This document shows, piece after piece, positions 17,969 through 27,361 of a DNA stretch of 64,000 nucleotides. This stretch comes from Pseudobacteriovorax antillogorgiicola (GTDB taxonomy: Bacteria > Bdellovibrionota_B > Oligoflexia > Oligoflexales > RGVZ01). The stretch covers positions 1 through 64,000 of the forward strand of contig CAMDHM010000007.1 of the NCBI GenBank assembly GCA_945898195.1. The letters are read 5' to 3'. Within the stretch, counting starts at the first letter, position 1; each line of letters starts with the position of its first letter. The notes under the pieces were generated by a model that saw only the letters and a program-made list of their open reading frames with translations, searched no databases and had not been told where the DNA came from. A program made the translations under genes and the position numbers.

Positions 17969-18769
17969 TTAATTGGGTTCCAACTTTCCTTGGACACTTT
18001 TTTGTAGCTCCTCAATGCGGGTGTTTTCTACTCGAATAAATCCCCGCTTTGGTCGCTCTAAATCAATGATCACCAAAAATACGAGAGCCACCATAATGGC
18101 TAAAATCGTACTCGAAGCCGACCTTTGCAAGGATCCAAGGCCAGCGACGTAGCCAGCAAGTCCAAGAGTGAGAACAGAAATAATCAATAATAAAGCGTAG
18201 ATTGGCTCCGGAATATGAAATTGAATGAGATTGAGCCTCAATGAACTCTGGTCAATCATTTCATTAAGTGCCTGCATATAAAGTCCCGTGGGGACCATGT
18301 CATGGTTCGTTCGGGAGATCACGATTAATTCAGACCAAAGTTTTGAACTAAGTTGTGAGAGTTTCTGTCCGGTGGCTTCGGCAGCTTGCGAATTCAATCC
18401 CAATTTATAGTACTCGTCTAAGGCAGTCGCATAATCGGAAAATAAGCCCTTCGCAATTCTTGCATCGTTGGGACCGAGTGCTTGTGAGCGCAAATAGGCC
18501 GTTCCTATGGCGTTGGCTTCACTAACCATTTGTGATTTGGCGGCCTCGTACCTGCTCAAAGCCATGGAAAAACTGAATCCCAGAATCAGGCCCAATAGCC
18601 CGATGGTTCCTGCCAAAATGCCTGATGCGTAAGTGCGCGCCGAATCCGTCGTAGACTTCTGGTAGCGTCGACCCAATGCATTGCCGAGGCCAACGGCGAC
18701 AAGCAATGCCAGTAAAAAAACTGAAATTAGGATCCATTCACTAGTTCTGAAAACAGAACTCAATTCCAT
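17969..18769 (-). CDS. DUF4239-like integral membrane protein
   Basis: A 266-aa protein with four membrane segments, two near the N-terminus (about 12-30 and 48-72) and two near the C-terminus (about 188-208 and 216-236). They flank a helical soluble loop containing SRYEAAKSQMVSEANAIGTAYLR, a pattern I associate with the DUF4239/bestrophin-like family. Possible channel function is known only by analogy. It follows the lipoprotein gene by 22 bases, so the two form an operon and might work together in the envelope. Confidence 0.7.
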   Translation of the reverse strand: MELSSVFRTSEWILISVFLLALLVAVGLGNALGRRYQKSTTDSARTYASGILAGTIGLLGLILGFSFSMALSRYEAAKSQMVSEANAIGTAYLRSQALGPNDARIAKGLFSDYATALDEYYKLGLNSQAAEATGQKLSQLSSKLWSELIVISRTNHDMVPTGLYMQALNEMIDQSSLRLNLIQFHIPEPIYALLLIISVLTLGLAGYVAGLGSLQRSASSTILAIMVALVFLVIIDLERPKRGFIRVENTRIEELQKSVQGKLEPN

Positions 18770-18791
18770 GTTTTAAAAACTCCCGTGGGAT

Positions 18792-19448
18792 CTAAAGTAA
18801 TGATGGCTGAATCGTAGGACCAGGTGTGGCTGGCGGAATTGGATGCTCAAATTCGACGGTAATGATCGCGTCTGCATTGGTTTGCTCGCGCATCATTTTT
18901 AGGGAAAGGCGTGAAGTCTGTGTGCCGTCGAAAATAAATTGTTCAGTTTCGCCTCGGAATCTAACTTTATCGTTTCCGATCAACGCAACTAATTTAAGAT
19001 TTTTCTCTTTTGGCAAATTTTGCACGCTTAAAACGAGGTCTTTGCAGGCTGGATCAAAATGTCCCTCTGCGATGACATTTGTTTCGGTGGCACTGACTAT
19101 TTCGATTAGTTGAGTGACAAACCGTATGTTTTTGATTCTGGCATGTTTCACTGCCGCGCAATCTAAGGAGATTTTTGGTGACTTATCATTCGGATATATG
19201 TCGGCCCTGAAGGGCGTGGATTTTGCAGCGCTGGTATCAAAACTCACCAACTCCGCGGGAAGGCCTACCGCCGCAGCAGCATTGGTTCCAGCCGGCATTA
19301 GAAGGGCGTTAGAATTATCGGATGTGTTCGCAGGCGCTGGCTCCTGTCCATTCTGAAGTTGCGTCACTTCCTTGGAGCAGGCGCCTGCTGTGACAAGTAG
19401 GAGAGTCAGGCCAAAGATTCCCGGAGTCAAACGGTGGATGCCAATCAT
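18792..19448 (-). CDS. Lipoprotein of unknown function
   Basis: A 218-aa lipoprotein. The signal peptide ends in lipobox AGAC (Cys24); a flexible N/P-rich linker and a beta-rich domain follow, ending in a P-rich tail. It leads a two-gene operon with the DUF4239-like membrane protein. No family recognised. Confidence 0.75.
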   Translation of the reverse strand: MIGIHRLTPGIFGLTLLLVTAGACSKEVTQLQNGQEPAPANTSDNSNALLMPAGTNAAAAVGLPAELVSFDTSAAKSTPFRADIYPNDKSPKISLDCAAVKHARIKNIRFVTQLIEIVSATETNVIAEGHFDPACKDLVLSVQNLPKEKNLKLVALIGNDKVRFRGETEQFIFDGTQTSRLSLKMMREQTNADAIITVEFEHPIPPATPGPTIQPSLL

Positions 19449-19548
19449 TTAAACCCCCTCGAAAGTATTTGTAGCTTTACGGCTTTTTCTGTCGGGATCA
19501 TGAGTCGAGTGCGCAAGGTTGTTGTAGCTAGCTGAATTAATTGATATT

Positions 19549-20664
<1,116 letters not shown>

Positions 20665-21585
20665 TCAGACAATCGATTTACCGAGGGCCGACTGCACCAA
20701 CTCCACCAGAAGTTCGGCGGTCTTGTGGGCGACATCGCGCATCGGATTTAGTTCAACGAACTCCATAGATGTCAGCATTCCAGTGTCGGCAATCATTTCG
20801 AGGGCGAGATGGGCCTCGCGATAACTCAATCCGCCAGTAACTGGGGTGCTTACGCCAGGAGCATAAAGAGGATCGATGCCATCAATATCAAATGAAAGGT
20901 GAATTCCTGAGGTTCCCTTTGTTGCTACGGCCACAGCATCCTTCATGATGGCTGCCATTCCGCGCTCGTCTATTTCGCGCATTGTGAAATAACGGATACC
21001 GCTTTCGCGGCAAATTCGCTTCTCTTCGTGATCCAGTGTTCTGATTCCGATCAGAGCCACGTTTTCAGGGCGCAACTTACCAGCAAATCCGCCAAGTTCA
21101 ACGAGCTGCGGAATCCCTTTACCCAATAAAGTCGACAGTGGCATCCCGTGCAGGTTGCCGGTCGGTGAACTTGCCGGTGTATTCATGTCGGCATGGGCAT
21201 CGACCCAGATTAGGCCGATGCTTTGATTTTTTTTTCGATAGAATGAACTTGTTCCACTGATCGTTCCCATCGCGATGGAGTGGTCGCCTCCAATCACAAT
21301 TGGAAGCATGTCGCGGTCTAACGACATTTCAACTTCCATGCGAAGCAGCTCACATACGTCGGTGATTGTGGTCAGGTATTTTTCTTTGGCGGCGCTCTCC
21401 GGAAGGGTCTCCCGGATCGGAACCAAAATGTCTCCGGCGTCTTCGATCTTGTAGCCGAGAACAGAAATTTTTTCATGTAGTCCGGCAATTCGGACTGCCG
21501 ATGGGCCAACGTTGGCTCCACGAATATTGGCGCCGAGGTCCGATGGAACACCGATGATTCTGATGGAATTGAATTTACGAGGCAC
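20665..21585 (-). CDS. rocF: Arginase
   Basis: A 306-aa ureohydrolase making ornithine and urea from arginine. The binuclear manganese site is complete: GGDHS, DAHAD and SFDIDGIDP. The substrate segment around ASSPTGNLHGMPLS is typical of arginase, not agmatinase. Ornithine could feed the aminotransferase and semialdehyde dehydrogenase at 34.5-37.4 kb. First gene of an operon with tgt. Confidence 0.92.
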   Translation of the reverse strand: MPRKFNSIRIIGVPSDLGANIRGANVGPSAVRIAGLHEKISVLGYKIEDAGDILVPIRETLPESAAKEKYLTTITDVCELLRMEVEMSLDRDMLPIVIGGDHSIAMGTISGTSSFYRKKNQSIGLIWVDAHADMNTPASSPTGNLHGMPLSTLLGKGIPQLVELGGFAGKLRPENVALIGIRTLDHEEKRICRESGIRYFTMREIDERGMAAIMKDAVAVATKGTSGIHLSFDIDGIDPLYAPGVSTPVTGGLSYREAHLALEMIADTGMLTSMEFVELNPMRDVAHKTAELLVELVQSALGKSIV

Positions 21586-21674
21586 GGAAAAGCTCCTGGC
21601 AATCGGGGCTTCAGACTACTTCTTAAGTCACGTTATAAACAATCACTTAAATTGGGCTTAAACTGCAAGAAGAA

Positions 21675-21737
21675 GGCCCCTGTCAAGACCCCTGGAATTT
21701 TGGATCGGACAAAATTCCAGGATATTCGACAGGAGCC
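21675..21737 (-). terminator. Large hairpin terminator downstream of flagellin
   Basis: A 12-bp perfect inner stem (21691-21702 with 21710-21721, loop of 7) sits within an outer stem of 10 bp with one mismatch (21675-21684 with 21728-21737). On the minus strand it lies just past the flagellin stop and is followed by a T/C-rich run. Confidence 0.7.
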
Positions 21738-21754
21738 ACTAATCAATGAACGTC

Positions 21755-22675
21755 CTACAGGTTCTGGAGCAATCCCAGAGCCACTTGCGGCTGCTGATTT
21801 GCCTGGGCCAAGATCGAGGTACCTGCCTGTTGCAGGATTTTCGACTGGGTGTACTGCGCTGTCTCGGCAGCAAAATCCGTATCACGGATGCGGCTGCGAG
21901 CGGCGTCAAGGTTCTCTACCTGCGAACCCAAGTTGGAAACAGTGGTCGTCAAACGGTTCTGGATGGAACCCAGGTACGACCGGTAGTCGTTGATCTGGGT
22001 GATGGCACCATCCAAAGTCGAAATTGAATTCTGTGCGCCAGATTTCGTGTCGATGCGGGCGCCGTCGTCTTGCTTCCCAAGACCAAGACCACCTTCTCCG
22101 TAACTGGTGGCATTGAGTCGCTGCAAGTCGATGCGGATGATGTTGACTGGGTTGGCTTCGCCCAGTGAATCAGAGGCTTGAAAATAATCTTTACTGACTT
22201 GGATCTCGAGTGGGAATTCATTGCCGCCTTTGAGGTCGTCATTGATATCGTTCTGGCCGACGAGTAGGCGGGTGCCGTTGAACTCGGTGGACAGGGCGAT
22301 ACGGTCGATTTCACTCTTTAGGGCCTTGAATTCACGGTCGAGAAAGCCACGCTCGGTCATTCCAATCGTGTCACTTGAGGACTGTACGGCGAGTTCGCGA
22401 AGGCGGGCCAACATGTTGGTGGTCTCCATTAGGCCGCCTTCCGCGGTCTGAACGAGAGAAATACCATCGTTGGCGTTTCGGCGTGCCTGGGAGAGAGACC
22501 TAACATCGGCACGAAGGTTGTCAGAGATTGCCAAACCGGCGGCATCGTCGGCGGCACGATTGATTCGCTCACCGGAAGCTAGCTTTGCAGCTGAGTTTCC
22601 CATGGCTTCCGTCGATGATTCCAGGCGACGCTGGGCGTTCAAGGACGAAACGTTTGTACGAATACGCAGACCCAT
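21755..22675 (-). CDS. fliC: Flagellin
   Basis: A 306-aa filament protein. The ATG at 22675 has AGGAGGT 8 bases upstream and gives the canonical N-terminus MGLRIRTNVSSLNAQRRL. The N-terminal D0/D1 helices (ASGERINRAADDAAGLAIS) and C-terminal helices (RIRDTDFAAETAQYTQSKIL, ending GLLQNL) are conserved, with a short central region, so the filament lacks large outer domains. Transcribed alone; upstream and downstream genes diverge or stop before it. Confidence 0.97.
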   Translation of the reverse strand: MGLRIRTNVSSLNAQRRLESSTEAMGNSAAKLASGERINRAADDAAGLAISDNLRADVRSLSQARRNANDGISLVQTAEGGLMETTNMLARLRELAVQSSSDTIGMTERGFLDREFKALKSEIDRIALSTEFNGTRLLVGQNDINDDLKGGNEFPLEIQVSKDYFQASDSLGEANPVNIIRIDLQRLNATSYGEGGLGLGKQDDGARIDTKSGAQNSISTLDGAITQINDYRSYLGSIQNRLTTTVSNLGSQVENLDAARSRIRDTDFAAETAQYTQSKILQQAGTSILAQANQQPQVALGLLQNL

Positions 22676-22931
22676 TTTCAGACCTCCTGTCTTGTGACGA
22701 GCAACTCCATGTCGCTCCAATGTCAGGAGTCGTCAGCCCAGCGAAGATGCTTAGTGGTAGGTCCGGCGGGTCAGCATAAATACCCGTAAATACTGGGATT
22801 TTATTTTTAGGTCGGCATTTTGTGCCCATCAAATCAGGCAAAAAGTGCCGGGGTGGAACCCGTTGGCGGGGATTTCCCGGGTGATTGTGGTACATATTTC
22901 GAGTGCGCTTTTCCCGAACAGGAGTTGCAAA

Positions 22932-24038
22932 GTGAAGAACCATCCGATAGCCAAGCGCCTTCGTGATTTTGGTATCCGGATTGGATCTTTCAAGCCGGGA
23001 CCATTCAACGCCATCACAGATGTTGCAGGAGTTCGTGTCGGGCATGTGACCATTGACCACGGCGAGGGCAAGCTGGTCATTGGTGAGGGACCGGTGCGCA
23101 CTGGGGTGACGGCGATCATTCCAGCGGATGGGGATTTATGGCATCAAAAGCTTGCCGCTGGTTCATTCATCCTTAATGGCACGGGTGAGGCTACTGGATT
23201 GATGTGGGTCCAGGAGTCCGGTATCTTAGAGAACCCGATCTTGTTCACCAACACACTCTCTGTGTCGGCGGCCCATATCGGGCTCCTCGAATGGATGTTG
23301 GAACGTTATCCCGCCCTCGGCATAACCGATGATACGCCGACCCCAATGGTCCTTGAATGTGACGATTCGACACTAAATGATTCCCGCGGAATGCATGTCA
23401 AACCCGCTCATGTGAAGGAGGCCCTGGCGATTGCGGTATCGGGTCCCGTGGCAGAGGGTGCGGTCGGTGCCGGGGCTGGAATGATGACCTATGACTTCAA
23501 GGGTGGTATTGGAACATCGTCGCGGTGTGTCCCCCAAAAAAAATCCGCGTCAGGTTCATCGCCTGATTATAAAATCGGCGTGATTGTGAATTCCAATCAT
23601 GGTCGGCGGCACAACCTGCGCATCAAAGGGCATATGGTGGGCGAGATCATCAGTGATTTGATGCCAACCCGGGGCCAGGAGGGATCGATTACGGTTGTGA
23701 TCGCCACAGATGCGCCGTGTGATGCGCGCCAGTTGTCTCGGATGGCCAAGAGGGCGATGTTGGGTTTGGCGCGCACGGGCGGCATTGCCTATCACGGCAG
23801 CGGCGACATCGCCGTGGCATTTTCCACGGGCAACCGGATTCCGCACTATCCAGATCAGGCCGAATACACAGCGCGCGCGATTTCTGACTTTTGGATGAAT
23901 GACCTTTTTGAGGCAGCCGCCGATGCGACAGAAGAAGCCGTCTTGAACGCGATGCTTGCTGCTAAAACCGTCATCGGACGCGACGGCAATACGGCACATG
24001 CCTTGCCCCACGATCGCCTGGCGACCATCTTGGGCTAG
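22932..24038 (+). CDS. P1/DmpA-family peptidase
   Basis: A 368-aa Ntn-hydrolase related to D-aminopeptidase DmpA and beta-peptidyl aminopeptidases. The GTG at 22932 is preceded by AGGAG at 7 bases; an upstream in-frame TTG gives a poor N-terminus. The self-cleavage site is visible as EGSITVVIATDAP, with Ser252 as the predicted nucleophile exposed after Gly251-Ser252 cleavage. Supporting motifs are FNAITDVAGVRVGH, GAGAGMMTYDFKGGIGTSSR and GVIVNSNHG. It probably removes N-terminal residues from small or beta/D-peptides; the substrate cannot be told. Cytoplasmic. Confidence 0.9.
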   Translation: MKNHPIAKRLRDFGIRIGSFKPGPFNAITDVAGVRVGHVTIDHGEGKLVIGEGPVRTGVTAIIPADGDLWHQKLAAGSFILNGTGEATGLMWVQESGILENPILFTNTLSVSAAHIGLLEWMLERYPALGITDDTPTPMVLECDDSTLNDSRGMHVKPAHVKEALAIAVSGPVAEGAVGAGAGMMTYDFKGGIGTSSRCVPQKKSASGSSPDYKIGVIVNSNHGRRHNLRIKGHMVGEIISDLMPTRGQEGSITVVIATDAPCDARQLSRMAKRAMLGLARTGGIAYHGSGDIAVAFSTGNRIPHYPDQAEYTARAISDFWMNDLFEAAADATEEAVLNAMLAAKTVIGRDGNTAHALPHDRLATILG

Positions 24039-24103
24039 TCGGTGGTTATGGTTGTCGACGGAAAAAAAGACTGTCACATTTCCCCCGATACCTGGTCAAA
24101 ATT

Positions 24104-24157
24104 GCCGGCTGCGTCGTGCAAAAAAAAGCTGTGGAGCCGGCGCCACAATTATTTTTT
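24104..24157 (+). terminator. Possible terminator after the P1 peptidase
   Basis: GCCGGCT (24104-24110) and AGCCGGC (24135-24141) pair around an A-rich loop of 24 bases, followed shortly by a run of six T. The large loop makes this tentative. Confidence 0.35.
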
Positions 24158-24168
24158 AAAGAAAGTTT

Positions 24169-24705
24169 TTAGAGGACCTTTTCCTTCAGCCCTTTCCTGG
24201 GACGGCCGCGCTGCGGCGTCACATGAATCTTCGTATTCTCAGTGTGTGATCGTAACAACGACCGTGTCATGTCAGAATCTAGTTTATTGACTTCAACTAC
24301 TTTGTCTAGATTGCGTTGCCGCTCCGAATCGCTCGCCATCTGGACGAACATGTCGTAGATGGCGTTGATTTTGATGTCTCGCTGCTCGTTGCGAAAACGT
24401 TCTTCCAGTAGGATTCTCTCAATAGACGCAACGCGGACGACTAACTCGTCGACCCGCGCGGTTAATACGTCCACCCGGACGACTAACTCATCCACGCGCG
24501 CGGTTAATACGTCCACCCGGACGACTAACTCATCCACGCGCGCGGTTAATACGTCCACCCGGACGACTAACTCATCCACGCGCACGGTTAATACGTCCAC
24601 CCGGACGACTAACTCGTCCACGCGGCCACTCAGTGGGCTTGACTGAATGATCTCAAGAATAAAAATCTTTAAATCGCACTTGGTCTCAAAAAATCCTGAT
24701 ACCAT
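24169..24705 (-). CDS. Coiled-coil repeat protein with AT-hook-like C-terminus
   Basis: A 178-aa protein. The ATG at 24705 has AGGAGG 6 bases upstream. The central third is about four and a half copies of a 14-residue double heptad (RVDELVVRVDVLTA) with V/L at core positions, predicting a regular coiled coil. A second helix carrying KINAIYDMFVQM follows. Near the C-terminus lies RGRPRKG, the core of an AT-hook minor-groove binding motif. No signal or membrane segment. An oligomeric DNA-associated protein is a fair guess; no family recognised. Confidence 0.7.
   Translation of the reverse strand: MVSGFFETKCDLKIFILEIIQSSPLSGRVDELVVRVDVLTVRVDELVVRVDVLTARVDELVVRVDVLTARVDELVVRVDVLTARVDELVVRVASIERILLEERFRNEQRDIKINAIYDMFVQMASDSERQRNLDKVVEVNKLDSDMTRSLLRSHTENTKIHVTPQRGRPRKGLKEKVL
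24435..24624. repeat. 42-bp tandem repeat (about 4.5 copies)
   Basis: Units begin at 24435, 24477, 24519, 24561 and 24603 (the last partial), each opening GGACGACTAACTC and differing at few bases. The period equals 14 codons, so copy-number change keeps the frame and alters only coiled-coil length. It lies within the gene at 24169-24705. Confidence 0.92.
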
Positions 24706-25148
24706 CGCCAACCTCCTGAATCGAGTTCAGGGCCGATATACTTCAGGCCCATACACATCGCCGAGTGGCATTGAATATCCCCCGGTGCCGTGGAATCACA
24801 AAAATGAAAATGAAAATCCCGGTATCGGCCGCAGTTTACGTCGCTTATCCACAGATATTTAAATTGCGGCGCGATGCTTTGTTTTATCTTCTGTAGTCCT
24901 TGATTTAACGGGGTCCGTGGCAACAAAAAATCGACTAAGTGGCAGTCCATCAAGGCTTAAATCTTGTCGTCCATGTCAAGATCCGCCAAATGATTTGGTT
25001 TTTGAGAAATCTTGCAAGGGGTAAATCCCCAAACAAAATAACTTTATAATGCGGTGACTCGGTTGCTTCCGACCATTTCTTTGCAACATCAGTTAAGATA
25101 GAAAATGAATCGAAATCTTTTTTCAATGAACGACCCGGGGGGGTTTCT
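24706..25148. other. Intergenic region with a DnaA-box match
   Basis: About 440 bp between divergent genes. It contains one perfect TTATCCACA (24845-24853) beside AT-rich sequence, a short GGGG/CCCC hairpin near 25017-25030, and a TATAAT at 25045-25050 that may be the -10 of the protease promoter. No convincing gene seen. Confidence 0.4.
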
Positions 25149-26507
25149 GTGAAAGCTTTTGAGCGTTTTTTGCAAATCGCATTTGGTTGCCTTGCCTCAG
25201 GCATTAGCTTTGGCGCGAGTGCCGCTGTGGCACCTGCTGCGTTTGACCTGCGCGACGTCGCCGGCAAAAATCTCGTTTCCGCCGTGAAGAGCCAAAGCGG
25301 TGGCACGTGTTGGACCCATGCCACGGCTGCTGCACTGGAAAGCAATCTGATGTTGACCGGGGAATGGAACAATCAGGAAGGACCTGGTGAAGCCAATCTA
25401 GCTGAATATCATTTGGACTGGTGGAACGGGTTTAATATGCATTTCAATCTGGATTCGGCTCCAGAAAAAAATGGCCTGACGGTGCATGAAGGCGGCGATT
25501 TTCTGGTGGCTACGGCCTACTTGGCTCGTGGCGGTGCGGTACGCGATATTGATGGTCAAAACTTTAGCAATCCCCCGGAGAATTCTGCCGCAGGATTTCA
25601 TCACTATTATCCGCGTCACGCCGAATGGTTGGCCTCTGAAGATCGCGCAGATGCTCACAAACGCATCAAGGGTGCCCTCATGAACCATGGAGTCGTTGGC
25701 ACGGCCTTGTCATGGGCGAATAAATTTTTCAATCAGACCAACGCCACGTTTTACCAACCGGTCGCAAACACGGACGAAGCAAATCACGCCGTCGCCATCG
25801 CAGGCTGGGATGACAACAAAAAAACCCAGGCGGCAAAGCCTGGGGCATGGCTCATCAAAAATAGCTGGGGCGCTGCGTGGGGTAAGCAAGGCTACTTTTG
25901 GATCTCGTATGAAGATAAGGTGGCGGGGCGACATCCTGACATGGGTGCTGTTGCATTCCGCGATGTCGAACGCTTGGCATACGACCGGATTTATTTCCAT
26001 GATTATCACGGTTGGCGGGACACAAAAAAAGGTGTCCTCCAAGCCGTCAATTCATTCACGGCCAAAGGTCCGGCTCGGCGCAATCCAATGGGGCTTTCGG
26101 CGCAGGAGTACTTGAAGGCGGTGAGTTTCTACACGACTGAGCATGATGGCGACTACATGGTTCGCATTTATAAGGTTTTTGACGGAGAAATACTTGGCAA
26201 TGAGGTAGCCTGGGTTGGTGGCAAAGAGGCCAACAAGGGATTTCATACAGTCGACTTGCCGTGGGAAGTTGCACTTGAGCCTGGCGAGAAATTTCACGTT
26301 AGTGTCGAGCTCGGTAAAGGCGGTCATGCCTTTGACCGGACTTCCGATGTGCCTGTTTTGCTCTGTGGTCCCAAAGTCAAGACAGTCGTGAAGTCCAAGG
26401 CTTCAGCTGGAGAAAGTCGGTACCTGAAGGATGGCAAATGGGTCGATTTGACGAGTGATGATGCCACAGCTAATTTTGCAATCAAGGCGTTGACGGTGCT
26501 ACGTTAG
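25149..26507 (+). CDS. Secreted papain-type (C1) cysteine protease with a C-terminal lectin-like domain
   Basis: A 452-aa exported protease. GTG start; signal peptide to about residue 26 (ASA-A). The catalytic set is complete: Gln49, Cys54 (in GGTCW), His213 (in NHAVAIAGWDD) and Asn238 (in KNSWG). There is no long propeptide: the mature enzyme starts about 20 residues before the Cys. The C-terminal 180 residues (SFYTTEHDGDYMVRIY and on) resemble the beta-sandwich lectin-like domain found after bacterial C1 peptidases. Likely an extracellular or periplasmic nutrient or prey protease. Confidence 0.9.
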   Translation: MKAFERFLQIAFGCLASGISFGASAAVAPAAFDLRDVAGKNLVSAVKSQSGGTCWTHATAAALESNLMLTGEWNNQEGPGEANLAEYHLDWWNGFNMHFNLDSAPEKNGLTVHEGGDFLVATAYLARGGAVRDIDGQNFSNPPENSAAGFHHYYPRHAEWLASEDRADAHKRIKGALMNHGVVGTALSWANKFFNQTNATFYQPVANTDEANHAVAIAGWDDNKKTQAAKPGAWLIKNSWGAAWGKQGYFWISYEDKVAGRHPDMGAVAFRDVERLAYDRIYFHDYHGWRDTKKGVLQAVNSFTAKGPARRNPMGLSAQEYLKAVSFYTTEHDGDYMVRIYKVFDGEILGNEVAWVGGKEANKGFHTVDLPWEVALEPGEKFHVSVELGKGGHAFDRTSDVPVLLCGPKVKTVVKSKASAGESRYLKDGKWVDLTSDDATANFAIKALTVLR

Positions 26508-26535
26508 GCCCAAGATTCATTAGTGGAGTAAAATT

Positions 26536-26775
26536 ATGAATACGCCAAAAGTTGCGCAAAATGGGCCGTATATAATTGAAGAAACTGCAGGAAAGAAAGT
26601 TTGGTGTGGTTGTGGCGTTTCAAAAAAACAACCATATTGTGATGGCTCCCATGCTGGTACAGATTTCTACCCTGAAATCGTTCACTTTGATGAGCCTAAG
26701 AAGGTAGCTTGGTGCGGATGTAAGCAAAGTGCAAATAAACCATATTGTGATGGATCGCATAACAATCTGAAATGA
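26536..26775 (+). CDS. CDGSH-type iron-sulfur protein (double motif)
   Basis: A 79-aa protein with two CDGSH motifs, each C-x-C-x(6-7)-P-Y-C-D-G-S-H (CGCGVSKKQPYCDGSH and CGCKQSANKPYCDGSH). Each binds a redox-active 2Fe-2S cluster through three Cys and one His. Bacterial members act as small soluble electron or cluster carriers. The two-motif architecture in one short chain is typical of bacterial forms. It lies directly upstream of a small exported protein, with 14 bases between its stop and that ATG. Confidence 0.93.
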   Translation: MNTPKVAQNGPYIIEETAGKKVWCGCGVSKKQPYCDGSHAGTDFYPEIVHFDEPKKVAWCGCKQSANKPYCDGSHNNLK

Positions 26776-26789
26776 ATGAAGGAGAATTT

Positions 26790-27089
26790 ATGCAGGTTAA
26801 AAGTATCGCAAAGGGATTGATGGCGTTGGTGGTTGTCGCTGGATTTTCTAGCGGCGTTATGGCGGCTCCGGGCCAAAAGTTTGAGGAACATAAAGCCAAG
26901 ATGCTTTCAGAAATTGATCAGCACATCGCGAAGATGCAAGAACATCGCTCTTGTGTTGCTGGGGCATCTGATCATGACGCTATAAAAAAATGCCATGAGA
27001 CCATGAAGGCTTTTCATCAAGTAGAGCGTCAGAAACATGCTGAAATGGAAAAGGGCGAAAAAGAAGGTCACGGCGCTCCGGGAAAATGA
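26790..27089 (+). CDS. Small exported His/Met/Glu-rich protein
   Basis: A 99-aa periplasmic protein. The ATG at 26790 is chosen for the AAGGAG about 5-6 bases upstream. Signal peptide ends VMA-A. The mature 75 residues are helical and highly charged, with spaced H, M and E residues (EIDQHIAKMQEHRSC, MKAFHQVERQKHAEM) and two Cys. This recalls small periplasmic metal- or stress-binding helical proteins (Spy/CpxP-like in style only). Cotranscription with the CDGSH gene hints at redox or metal stress. Confidence 0.65.
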   Translation: MQVKSIAKGLMALVVVAGFSSGVMAAPGQKFEEHKAKMLSEIDQHIAKMQEHRSCVAGASDHDAIKKCHETMKAFHQVERQKHAEMEKGEKEGHGAPGK

Positions 27090-27361
27090 TCGTTCGCTGC
27101 GCGCGGACCGACAAGCTAAATAGTAGTGCGCCGGACCAATCCACCGATCTAGGAGCTCAAGGGCGATGGCGTTGCGGGGAACTGCGGCGGGATAGAATGT
27201 GAAGCGTGGTTGAATTGCCACAATCCTTGTGACGGAGGAGTCAATCAGCGTCCTCGCCCCATTTCGGAAAACCCTCCAAAGTCCCTGTATCATTGTGACT
27301 AAATTTTGTTCAGAGCGCGTTTTTTAAAACAAACAGATCTTTAGGAATTTAAGGATGCGCC

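Noticed and set aside
22700-22850. Sigma-28 or sigma-54 promoter for flagellin
   Set aside because: TGGGCAC followed by TGCC upstream of flagellin resembles sigma-54, but GG to GC spacing is short by one or two bases. No good TAAA/GCCGATAA pair was found.
24359-24646. Thr/Ser/Arg-rich plus-strand ORF over the 42-bp repeats
   Set aside because: The repeat period is a multiple of three, so several frames stay open. Only the minus frame has a ribosome site and heptad pattern.
24950-25372. 140-aa minus-strand ORF
   Set aside because: Antisense to the secreted protease start and the spacer; no ribosome site or motif.
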